Of a stretch of DNA of 64,000 nt, positions 57,554 to 64,000 are shown piece after piece (position 1 is the stretch's first letter; each line of letters opens with the position of its first letter). A model generated the notes under the pieces. The model saw nothing but the letters and a program-made list of their open reading frames with translations, was not told where the DNA came from and ran no database searches. This stretch comes from Pseudomonadota bacterium (GTDB taxonomy: Bacteria > Pseudomonadota > Gammaproteobacteria > Burkholderiales > Rhodocyclaceae): the NCBI GenBank assembly GCA_008501585.1, contig QQUN01000039.1:27822-91821 (forward strand), given 5' to 3'. The position numbers and the translations under genes are program-made.

Positions 57554-58765
57554 TCAGGCCGCCGCCTGGAGCGCGACGGTGCCCAGCGCGTGGTCGATAT
57601 CGGCCAGCAGGTCGTCGATGTCCTCCAGCCCCGCCGACAGGCGCACCAGCCCGTCTGAAATCCCGGCCGCTGCGCGCGCCTCGGGGGTGTAGGTCGAGTG
57701 GGTCATGCTCGCGGGGTGCTGGGCCAGGCTTTCCGCGTCGCCCAGGCTCACTGCACGGCTCACCAGCCCCAGGCTGTTCATGAAGCGGCGGCCGGCGTCG
57801 AGCCCGCCCTTGAGTTCGAAGGCGATCATGCCGCCGAAGCGCGTCATCTGGCGACGGGCCAGGGCATGGTACGGGTCACTCTCCAGGCCTGGGAAATGCA
57901 CCCGGGCGACCGCCGGATGCGAGGCCAGCAGCCGGGCAATGGCCTCGGCGTTGGCGCAGTGGCGCTCCATTCGCAGGGCCAGCGTCTTGAGTCCGCGCAT
58001 GATGAGGTGGGCGTCATTGGGCGAGAGCACCGCGCCGGTCATGTCCTTGAGGCCTTCGAGGCGCACCCGCGTGGCCAGTTCGGCGCGGGAGGCGACAATG
58101 CCGGCAGTGACGTCGCCATGGCCGTTGAGGTATTTGGTGGCCGAATGCACCACGGCGTCGGCGCCCAGCGCGAGCGGCTGCTGCAGATAGGGCGTGCAAT
58201 AGGTGTTGTCCACCACCACCAGTGCACCGTGCTGATGCGCAATACCGGCGCAGGCGGCGATGTCGATCAGGCGCATGTTGGGGTTGGCCGGTGTCTCGAA
58301 GTACACCATGCGCGTCCTGGCGGAGATCGCCGCGGCGAGCGCCGCCGGGTCGGTCATGTCAATACGGGTGACCGTGATGCCGAAGCGTTGCAGCGCATGC
58401 ATGAAGAAGGCGTGGGTGCAGCCGTAGAGCGTGCGGTCGGTGATCAATTCGTCGCCCGGCTGCAGCACGGTCCAGCAAGTGGCGGTGATGGCCCCCATCC
58501 CCGAACCGAAGGCCACGGCGGCCTCGGCCCCTTCCAGCGCGGCCATGCGCTGCTCAAGCAGGGCCAGTGTCGGATTGGAGATGCGGGTATACACATGCCC
58601 CTTTTCTTCGCCAGCGAAGCAGGCTGCGCCGTATTCGGCGCTCTCGAAGGCGAAGGTGGCGCTCTGGTAGATCGGCGGTACCAGCGCGCCGTGATGATCG
58701 TGCGGGTCGTAGCCGTGGTGAATGGCGCGAGTGGAGAAGCCGTTGGGGCGGGGGGTGCGGGCCAT
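57554..58765 (-). CDS. Methionine gamma-lyase
   Basis: The 403-residue PLP enzyme of the Cys/Met metabolism family probably splits methionine to methanethiol, ammonia and 2-oxobutyrate. Tyr114 and Cys116 lie in the TLYGCTHAF segment; that cysteine is diagnostic of methionine gamma-lyases among these enzymes. The PLP lysine is Lys211 (HSATKYLNGHGD), at the same number as in the Pseudomonas enzyme. SNPTLALLEQRMAALEGAE is also typical. The ATG at 58765 gives MARTPRPNGF. It faces an Lrp-type regulator gene, which is the usual arrangement for megL. Confidence 0.92.
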   Translation of the reverse strand: MARTPRPNGFSTRAIHHGYDPHDHHGALVPPIYQSATFAFESAEYGAACFAGEEKGHVYTRISNPTLALLEQRMAALEGAEAAVAFGSGMGAITATCWTVLQPGDELITDRTLYGCTHAFFMHALQRFGITVTRIDMTDPAALAAAISARTRMVYFETPANPNMRLIDIAACAGIAHQHGALVVVDNTYCTPYLQQPLALGADAVVHSATKYLNGHGDVTAGIVASRAELATRVRLEGLKDMTGAVLSPNDAHLIMRGLKTLALRMERHCANAEAIARLLASHPAVARVHFPGLESDPYHALARRQMTRFGGMIAFELKGGLDAGRRFMNSLGLVSRAVSLGDAESLAQHPASMTHSTYTPEARAAAGISDGLVRLSAGLEDIDDLLADIDHALGTVALQAAA

Positions 58766-58906
58766 GGGTGCGTCCTCGGGGGCGGGTCTTGATGTGATCA
58801 TAGTAGCCGCCGATGTGCGCCTAAAATTGCTGAAATCATGCGTGATATTGTTCTGTCAGCGCATGAAAAGTGAAATAGACGAACCACATGAAGGCATAAT
58901 TTGCCC

Positions 58907-59362
58907 ATGGATAAAATCGACAAACAGATCCTGACGAGCTTGCAGGACGATGCCCGCGTGACCATTGCCGATCTTGCCGATCGGGTGTCGCTCACCTCGT
59001 CGCCCTGCTGGCGGCGGGTCAAGGCGCTCGAGGAGGGCGGCATCATCCGCGGCTACCACGCCGAACTCGACCCGCGGCGCCTCGGTTACGACGTGACCGC
59101 CTTCGTGAGCGTGATGCTGGAGAACCACCGGGTCGACCTCGGTGAGTCCTTCGAGAAGGCCGTGCTCGGCATTCCGCAGGTGGTCAGCTGCCACAATGTG
59201 TCGGGCCGCTACGACTTCATGCTCGAGGTGGTGGCGACCGACCTCGAAGCCTTCGGCGAGTTTGCCCGCAATGTGTTGCGCACCCTGCCCGGGGTGAAGG
59301 AGATTTACTCCAGCTTCTCGCTCAAGTCGATCAAGCACCAGCGCCGCCTGCCGCTGCCCTGA
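58907..59362 (+). CDS. Lrp/AsnC-family transcriptional regulator
   Basis: The 151-residue regulator has an N-terminal winged HTH (residues 1-60; DKIDKQILTSLQDDARVTIADLA and SSPCWRRVKALEEGGII) and a C-terminal RAM/ligand-binding domain (about 65-145; VSGRYDFMLEVVATDLEAF). Its divergent place opposite the methionine gamma-lyase gene suggests it senses methionine or a related amino acid and controls that gene and possibly the MFS carrier 65 bp downstream. Confidence 0.93.
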   Translation: MDKIDKQILTSLQDDARVTIADLADRVSLTSSPCWRRVKALEEGGIIRGYHAELDPRRLGYDVTAFVSVMLENHRVDLGESFEKAVLGIPQVVSCHNVSGRYDFMLEVVATDLEAFGEFARNVLRTLPGVKEIYSSFSLKSIKHQRRLPLP

Positions 59363-59427
59363 GCGCCTGAGCGGCCGGGCGCACCGGTGAGCGGTGCCCG
59401 AATTGTCCTCGACACGATGACGGATGG

Positions 59428-60672
59428 ATGGTCAGAATGGCCGCTTCCGTTCCGAGCCCTGCGCCCATGACCACAGCCGAAAACCGCGCCGCCCGGCGCA
59501 ATGCCATGCTCTATGCCGCCTGCCAGGCGTTTGGTGGCGCCATCGGCCCCGTCAACATCGCCCTCGGCGGCATTGCCGGCAGCTACCTGTTGGGGGCCGA
59601 CAAGTCCCTGGCCACCGTGCCGGTCACCGGCTACACGCTGGGCATCGCGCTCGGTGCGCTGCCCGCGGCCATGCTGATGCGTGCCGTCGGCCGCAAGGCC
59701 GGTTTCATGTGCGGTGCGCTGGTGGGCATCGCCGGTCTGCTGCTGGCCGCCTGGGCGCTGTCGCTGCACGCCTTCTGGCTGTTCTCGGCCGCGCTCCTGC
59801 TGACCGGCGCTTCCGGCGCCTTCGTGCAGCAATACCGCTTCGCGGCAGCCGATCGCGGCTCGACCGACTTCAAGGCCAAGGCCATTTCGTGGGTGCTCAT
59901 CGGTGGCGTCTTTGCCGCCATCCTGGGGCCGCAGACGGTCATCCGCACCAAGGACCTGCTGCTACCGGTGCCCTTCGCCGGTGCCTTCCTGAGTGCTGTG
60001 GCCCTGCTTGCCGCCTCGCTGGTGGTGCTGTCCTTTCTGGCGCCCTCGGTACCGCAGGGCGCAGCCACGGGGGAGGACGCGGCGCCGGCCCGGCCGCTGG
60101 GCGATATCCTGCGCCAGCCGCGCTTCATGGTCGCCGTGCTGTGCGGCACGGCCACCTATGCGCTGATGAGCCTGGTCATGACGGCGGCGCCGCTGGCCAT
60201 GCTCGACTGCGGCTTTGATGCCGAGGAGTCGACCCTGGGCATCCAGTGGCATGTGCTTGCCATGTTCGTGCCCAGCTTCTTCACCGGCCATCTCATTGCC
60301 CGCTTCGGCAAGGCCGCGGTGGTGGCCACTGGCCTGCTGATCCTCGTTGGCTGTGCGCTGCTCGCGCTGGCCGGCATCGAGCTGCTGCATTTCTGGGGCG
60401 CGTTGATCCTGCTTGGGGTGGGCTGGAACTTCGGCTTCATTGGCGCCACCGCCATGGTGACCGAGACCTACCGGCCGTCCGAGAAGGGCAAGGCGCAGGG
60501 CGCCAACGATTTCATCCTGTTCGGTACCGTGGCCTTCGCCTCCTTCATGTCCGGCCAGATGCTCAACACCTGGGGCTGGGGCGCGGTGAACTGGACGATC
60601 TTCCCCGTCGTGGCCCTGAGCCTGCTTGCCCTGGCCTGGCTGGCGCGCCTCGAGCGCCCCGTGCCGGCTTGA
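59428..60672 (+). CDS. MFS transporter
   Basis: The 414-residue protein has about 12 hydrophobic helices, with the MFS loop 2-3 signature in the form MRAVGRKAGF. Substrate is not evident. There are several possible starts (59428, 59437, 59467) and none has a strong Shine-Dalgarno; the first gives MVRMAASVPSPAPM. It follows the Lrp gene and may export or import an amino acid or thiol-related compound, but this is inference only. Confidence 0.85.
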   Translation: MVRMAASVPSPAPMTTAENRAARRNAMLYAACQAFGGAIGPVNIALGGIAGSYLLGADKSLATVPVTGYTLGIALGALPAAMLMRAVGRKAGFMCGALVGIAGLLLAAWALSLHAFWLFSAALLLTGASGAFVQQYRFAAADRGSTDFKAKAISWVLIGGVFAAILGPQTVIRTKDLLLPVPFAGAFLSAVALLAASLVVLSFLAPSVPQGAATGEDAAPARPLGDILRQPRFMVAVLCGTATYALMSLVMTAAPLAMLDCGFDAEESTLGIQWHVLAMFVPSFFTGHLIARFGKAAVVATGLLILVGCALLALAGIELLHFWGALILLGVGWNFGFIGATAMVTETYRPSEKGKAQGANDFILFGTVAFASFMSGQMLNTWGWGAVNWTIFPVVALSLLALAWLARLERPVPA

Positions 60673-60753
60673 TCCACGCACTTGCAGCGTCCGCCCGGAT
60701 CGGCCAGACTGCCGGCCGCAGTCCCGAGACACCCCGTGGAAGATGGAGATCAC

Positions 60754-61242
60754 ATGAAAGGCAACCAGAAGATCATCGCGGCCCTGAACAAGCTGCTGGC
60801 GTATGAAATGACCGCCTCGGACCAGTACTTCGTCCATGCCCACATCTATGACGACATGGGGCTCGCCCACCTGTACGACCGCATCTTCCATGAGCATCAG
60901 GAGGAGCTTGAGCACGCCAAGGTGCTGATCGAGCGGATCATCTTCCTGCAGGGCACGCCCGACCTCGGCCAGCGCCTGCCGGCCAACCTGAGCCGCGAGG
61001 TGCCGGCCATGCTGCAGCATGATCTCGACATGGAGCTGACCGTGGCGGCCGAACTCAAGGCGCTGATCGCCCTGTGCGAGCAGGAGCGCGACTACGTGAC
61101 CCGCGAAAAGCTCATGCCGCTGCTCGGTGACACCGAGGAAGACCACATCCACTGGCTGGAGCAGCAACTCGGCCTGATCAAGCTCGTGGGCCTGCCCAAC
61201 TACCTGCAGAGCCAGACCCGGCCGGGGCATCCGGCCAGCTGA
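60754..61242 (+). CDS. bfr: Bacterioferritin, haem-ligand-lacking type
   Basis: The 162-residue subunit builds a 24-mer iron store. The ferroxidase ligands are all there: Glu18, Glu51, His54, Glu94, Glu128 and His131 (numbered from the start). Residue 52, which is the haem-ligand methionine in E. coli Bfr, is leucine (EELEHAKV). This resembles the alpha-type subunits of bacteria with two bacterioferritins, where the partner carries the methionine. GGAGA precedes the ATG at 60754. A shared terminator follows. Confidence 0.93.
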   Translation: MKGNQKIIAALNKLLAYEMTASDQYFVHAHIYDDMGLAHLYDRIFHEHQEELEHAKVLIERIIFLQGTPDLGQRLPANLSREVPAMLQHDLDMELTVAAELKALIALCEQERDYVTREKLMPLLGDTEEDHIHWLEQQLGLIKLVGLPNYLQSQTRPGHPAS

Positions 61243-61262
61243 TTGCCGCGCACATGAACAAG

Positions 61263-61290
61263 AAAACGGCGACCCGCGGGTCGCCGTTTT
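61263..61290. terminator. Bidirectional rho-independent terminator
   Basis: A 13-bp perfect stem (61263-61275 with 61278-61290), with A- and T-runs on the outer ends, lies between the convergent bfr and unknown-protein genes. Confidence 0.92.
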
Positions 61291-61306
61291 TGTGTCTGAT
61301 GCGCGC

Positions 61307-62722
61307 TTACTCGGTATCGAAGCCGAGCAGAGCGTCCGCCATGATGCGCTGGGCCACCGCTTCGGGCACATCCGCCTCCCACTCGCCGCGGCCACGGCGC
61401 AGGCCGCTGAGCACCTCCGACACATCGATGTGCAGGTGGCCATCGTCATGGGGTTTGACCGCCAGCAGCTTGTCGTTGACCTTCAGGTAGGCCAGCAGGT
61501 GGCGGAGCTTTTCCGGCACCTGCACGTTGTCCAGCGTGACCAGGTCGGCCTCGTTGCCGCCGCGCGGGCGCGACGGATACACATACACATGGGTGTTATC
61601 GGGGAAGAGCTTGCCGAAGGCCTCCAGAATGCCGCCCTCCATGCCCTCGTAGTACTGCTCGTCGAACAGGAAGGCGAAGTCGCGCACCGACAGCACGATG
61701 CCGATCGGCTTCTGCGTGTAGCGGCGCAGGTAGGCGCGCAGGCGGAAGAAGCGCAGGTAGTCGGAGATCATCACCGTGTAGCCCTGCGAGGCGAGCAGGT
61801 CGATGCGGGCGAGGAAGTCGGCGCCGTCCACGTTGTCGCCCGAGGCCAGCGAGTTCATGGTGATCTCGGCCAGCGACACGATCTCGTTCTCGTTTACCGC
61901 TTCAAGTTGGCAGAACTGCTTCTGACCGGCGCACATCATGTCCACATTCACCAGGGTGACCGGCTTGAAGCTGCCGCGCATCACCATCACCGGCTTGCGA
62001 TACAGCAGCTCGCCCGGCACCACCACCTCGCCGGCCGGGTTGAACACCACCGCGCGGGTCAGCCAGCTGCGGATCAGGTGCAGGTTCATGAGGCGGTTTT
62101 CCACCTCCTCGAAGTAGGGGCCCGAGAAATGGATCAGATCCACCTCGATGCGCTCCGAGCCCAGCCCGTCGCCCAGGCTCTCCACCACCCACTCCGGGTT
62201 CTGGTAGTGGTTGAAGGCGCCGTGGATCAGGTTCACGCCCAGAATGCCCAGCGCCTCCGACTGCAGTGCGTTGTCGTCATCGAGCATACGCACATGCATG
62301 ACCACATCGCTTGGTTCCGCACCCGGATGCAGCTGCAGGCGGATGCCCACCCAGCCGTGGCATTCGTTCTTCTGCTTGAAGCTGCGCGCCGTCACCGTGG
62401 CCGCGTAGGCAAAGAAGGTGGTGTTCTTCGCGCGCACCTCGGCCAGCCGCGCGACCACCTGGGTGAATTCCTTGTCGAGCATCTGCAGCAGGCGTGCCCG
62501 GCTCACATAGCGATCCACATGGCCGTAGATGTCATCGCTCACCGCCATGTCGTAAGCCGACATGGTCTTGGCAATCGTACCCGCCGCCGCGCCCACCGAA
62601 AAGAACCGCCGCGCCACCTCCTGCCCGGCCCCGATCTCCACGATCGAGCCGTACTTGAGCTTGTCGAGGTTGATGGCGAGGGCTTTCTGGTCGGTGGTGA
62701 GGGTGGTGTCGCGTTTGCGCAT
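61307..62722 (-). CDS. Conserved-looking 471-residue cytosolic protein, function not recognised
   Basis: I cannot assign a function. The protein has no signal peptide and no membrane segment. Noticeable stretches are YGSIVEIGAGQEVARRFFSVG and GTIAKTMSAYDM near the N-terminus (a glycine-rich loop like a nucleotide-binding one), NECHGWVGIRLQ, NLIHGAFNHYQNPE and GSFKPVTLVNVDMMCAG. The even charge distribution and the intact frame of 471 codons point to a real, folded enzyme-like protein. It stands alone between a terminator and a repeat region. Confidence 0.75.
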   Translation of the reverse strand: MRKRDTTLTTDQKALAINLDKLKYGSIVEIGAGQEVARRFFSVGAAAGTIAKTMSAYDMAVSDDIYGHVDRYVSRARLLQMLDKEFTQVVARLAEVRAKNTTFFAYAATVTARSFKQKNECHGWVGIRLQLHPGAEPSDVVMHVRMLDDDNALQSEALGILGVNLIHGAFNHYQNPEWVVESLGDGLGSERIEVDLIHFSGPYFEEVENRLMNLHLIRSWLTRAVVFNPAGEVVVPGELLYRKPVMVMRGSFKPVTLVNVDMMCAGQKQFCQLEAVNENEIVSLAEITMNSLASGDNVDGADFLARIDLLASQGYTVMISDYLRFFRLRAYLRRYTQKPIGIVLSVRDFAFLFDEQYYEGMEGGILEAFGKLFPDNTHVYVYPSRPRGGNEADLVTLDNVQVPEKLRHLLAYLKVNDKLLAVKPHDDGHLHIDVSEVLSGLRRGRGEWEADVPEAVAQRIMADALLGFDTE

Positions 62723-62777
62723 GGTGGGGGGGCTCGGGGTTGGAGTCGGGATGGCTCGAGTTTACACCGAGGGGCTG

Positions 62778-62864
62778 GTAGGGCGGATAAGCGCAGCGCA
62801 TCCGCCGGGTTTGCGGTCCGGGCAGTCTCGGGTGTCGGAAGGCGCTTCGCTTATCCGACCTACG
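62778..62864. repeat. REP-like imperfect inverted repeat
   Basis: Arms at 62778-62806 and 62837-62864 match in inverted orientation over about 28 bp with few mismatches, sharing the GTAGG-CGGATAAGCG-AGCGC pattern, around a 30-bp centre. This GCGGATAAGCGCAGCGCATCCGC-like word is typical of REP/BIME or small non-autonomous elements in proteobacterial intergenic DNA. Confidence 0.7.
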
Positions 62865-62884
62865 CGGGTTCTGGCGCAGCGTAT

Positions 62885-63061
62885 TCAGTCGGGCTGCTTC
62901 GACCGCAGGCTTCTTCTCAGCCGGAAGTTATCAACCGCAAGATAGACGAGTGCGGCCAGTATGACTGCATCGAAGCCATTGGGGCCCGCAAGAAACCAGA
63001 AGGCCCACGCAGTTGCTGCGACGACAAACGCGGTGAGGATGAGGGCGATTGAGTCTTTCAT
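62885..63061 (-). CDS. Small membrane protein, 58 residues
   Basis: This short protein has two predicted membrane helices (about 5-24, ALILTAFVVAATAWAFWFL, and 29-43, FDAVILAALVYLAV) and a basic C-terminal tail (RLRRSLRSKQ). I do not recognise it. Its ATG overlaps the stop of the upstream 140-residue gene (ATGA), so the two are translationally coupled and form one unit. Confidence 0.65.
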   Translation of the reverse strand: MKDSIALILTAFVVAATAWAFWFLAGPNGFDAVILAALVYLAVDNFRLRRSLRSKQPD

Positions 63062-63480
63062 ACGAGCGCCGCGTGAAATCGATAGGTGCTTCTACTTGCT
63101 ACGTCGGCTTTATAGATACCTGGGTAACGCTGGAGCGTGTCGGTGAGCCAAGGTCTGTAAAGTCCGCGTTGATTGGCGGAGAGCAGGACATCTCCAATAC
63201 TTGTGCCACCGGACATCGTGCGGCCTGTTGCAACGGCGATACTCCCGATCACCGCGCCAACATAGAATGCAGCGGTGCATGCCGCAGCGACGCCCAGCCC
63301 TTCCAGTTTTGTCGCTGCGCCCAACTCGCCAAGCGTAACCCGGGGGCCAAACTTGTCTATTTGGCTCATCAATACCGTGGCATTCGCCAAAGCAAGCTGT
63401 AGCGTCCCAAACAGTGATTCGGGAGCCGGCAGCCCAAGACTGTCCATGTTTTCTTTGAAGTACTTGTAGAAATTCGACAT
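63058..63480 (-). CDS. Unrecognised 140-residue protein with glycine-rich hydrophobic core
   Basis: The protein starts MSNFYKYFKENMDSLGLPAP and has a glycine/alanine-rich hydrophobic stretch at about 58-86 (LGVAAACTAAFYVGAVIGSI) before GRTMSGGTSIGDVL and a polar C-terminus (PWLTDTLQRYPGIYK). It has no classical signal peptide. Base composition here is less GC-rich than nearby genes, which suggests transfer. The arrangement resembles small membrane-active or immunity-type modules, but this is only a guess. It is the first gene of a two-gene unit with the 58-residue membrane protein. Confidence 0.68.
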   Translation of the reverse strand: MSNFYKYFKENMDSLGLPAPESLFGTLQLALANATVLMSQIDKFGPRVTLGELGAATKLEGLGVAAACTAAFYVGAVIGSIAVATGRTMSGGTSIGDVLLSANQRGLYRPWLTDTLQRYPGIYKADVASRSTYRFHAALV

Positions 63481-63575
63481 GACTTAGTGCTTTCAGACAA
63501 ATGACGAATGACTATACATGGTCAATCTCGTGGCGCTCAAGTGTTTTATCTCCCATGTGGCTCAAGCTCTTCGGC

Positions 63576-63613
63576 AAAGACAAACGGCGACCTCGCGGCC
63601 GCCGTTTGTCTTT
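63576..63613 (-). terminator. Hairpin downstream of the dihydrolipoyl dehydrogenase gene
   Basis: A perfect 14-bp stem (63576-63589 with 63600-63613) lies 34 bp after the stop codon. On the minus strand the right arm ends in TTTG, so termination is plausible though the T-run is short. Confidence 0.75.
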
Positions 63614-63647
63614 GGTGCCGCCCCGGTCGAGGCGGCGCCGTTGTTGC

Positions 63648-64000
63648 TTACTTCTTCTTCCGCACCGGCGGCACATCCGTGCAACTGCCATGCGCCACCT
63701 CGGCGGCCATGCCCACCGTCTCGCCCAGGGTCGGGTGGGGGTGGATGGTCTTGCCGATGTCCACCGCGTCTGCGCCCATCTCGATGGCGAGGCAGACTTC
63801 GCCGATCATGTCGCCGGCGGAGGGGCCGACGATGGTGCCGCCGATGACGCGGTGGGTTTCGGCATCGAAGATGAGCTTGGTGAAGCCGTAGTCGGCGCCG
63901 TTGGCGATGGCGCGGCCGCTGGCGGCCCAGGGGAACTTGGCGGTTTCCACCTTCTTGCCTTCGGCCTTGGCTTGCGCTTCGGTGTAACCGACCCAGGCCA
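63648..64000 (-). CDS. lpdA: Dihydrolipoyl dehydrogenase, C-terminal part
   Basis: The frame is open from the window edge to the stop at 63648, giving the last 117 or so residues of an E3 subunit of 2-oxoacid dehydrogenase complexes. The dimerisation domain is recognisable by VGYTEAQAK, AIANGADYGFTKLIFDAETHRV-like sequence, GPSAGDMIGEVCLAIEMG, and the active-site HPHPTLGE with its His-Glu pair. The N-terminal FAD and NAD domains are outside the window. Confidence 0.93.
   Translation of the reverse strand, partial: AWVGYTEAQAKAEGKKVETAKFPWAASGRAIANGADYGFTKLIFDAETHRVIGGTIVGPSAGDMIGEVCLAIEMGADAVDIGKTIHPHPTLGETVGMAAEVAHGSCTDVPPVRKKK

Noticed and set aside
63508..63891. Plus-strand frames across 63508-63891
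   Set aside because: They overlap the dihydrolipoyl dehydrogenase 3' end in antisense and the terminator hairpin; no start signal or family match.

Overview
The window is chromosomal DNA from a high-GC betaproteobacterium, most likely of the Rhodocyclales (Azoarcus / Aromatoleum / Thauera / Denitromonas relatives). I base this on gene content: a three-subunit tungsten aldehyde oxidoreductase with tungstate uptake, AceK with both monomeric and dimeric isocitrate dehydrogenases, single-chain pyruvate carboxylase, a flavocytochrome c / SoxYZ pair, and TRAP dicarboxylate uptake. The genus call is an inference. I saw no tRNA, rRNA, insertion sequence, integrase or CRISPR array. Genes are packed tightly, and several convergent pairs overlap or abut at their stop codons.

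Region by region. 1-5.8 kb: a two-partner secretion pair (exoprotein cut by the window edge), an HTH protein with an NBR1-like Ig domain, and a TonB receptor. 6-11 kb: pyruvate carboxylase, an MscS-type channel and a cysteine-rich exported protein. 11-18.5 kb: three GcvA-like LysR regulators among small metabolic enzymes (DUF2917, DUF3291, PLP decarboxylase, hexapeptide-repeat protein, RBBP9-like hydrolase, glutathione transferase). 18.5-24.4 kb: a c-di-GMP block with an orphan solute-binding protein in operon with a membrane PAS-GGDEF-EAL protein, plus a separate PAS-GGDEF cyclase. 24.4-33.4 kb: isocitrate lyase, RraA, ClpA/ClpS, a cold-shock protein, L33/L28, RadC, CoaBC, Dut and a NUDIX hydrolase. 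33.4-35.9 kb: flavocytochrome c (FccB/SoxF plus a cytochrome) facing SoxYZ. 35.8-41.6 kb: AceK, monomeric IDH and dimeric IDH. 41.8-42.4 kb: an OmpA-like lipoprotein.

42.4-50.5 kb is the most distinctive block. moeA faces an apparent operon encoding a four-cluster ferredoxin-like subunit, the tungstopterin subunit, an FAD/NAD(P)H subunit, a MoaD-like protein, an unrecognised 100-residue protein and a TupBCA tungstate transporter. Together these would take up tungstate, help build the cofactor and oxidise aldehydes (or run the reverse reaction). Two strong tandem hairpins lie between the second and third genes.

50.4-54 kb: a Fur-box-preceded TonB receptor with a PepSY membrane protein. 54-57.2 kb: a DctPQM TRAP transporter. 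57.5-60.7 kb: methionine gamma-lyase facing an Lrp regulator, then an MFS carrier. 60.7-62.7 kb: a bacterioferritin lacking the haem methionine and a conserved-looking unknown protein. 62.7-63.5 kb: a REP-like inverted repeat and a two-gene module of small membrane proteins. The window closes in the 3' part of a dihydrolipoyl dehydrogenase gene.

Central carbon flow is a theme: pyruvate carboxylase, isocitrate lyase, AceK and two IDHs set the split between the TCA cycle and the glyoxylate bypass, which fits growth on acetate, aromatics or dicarboxylates.
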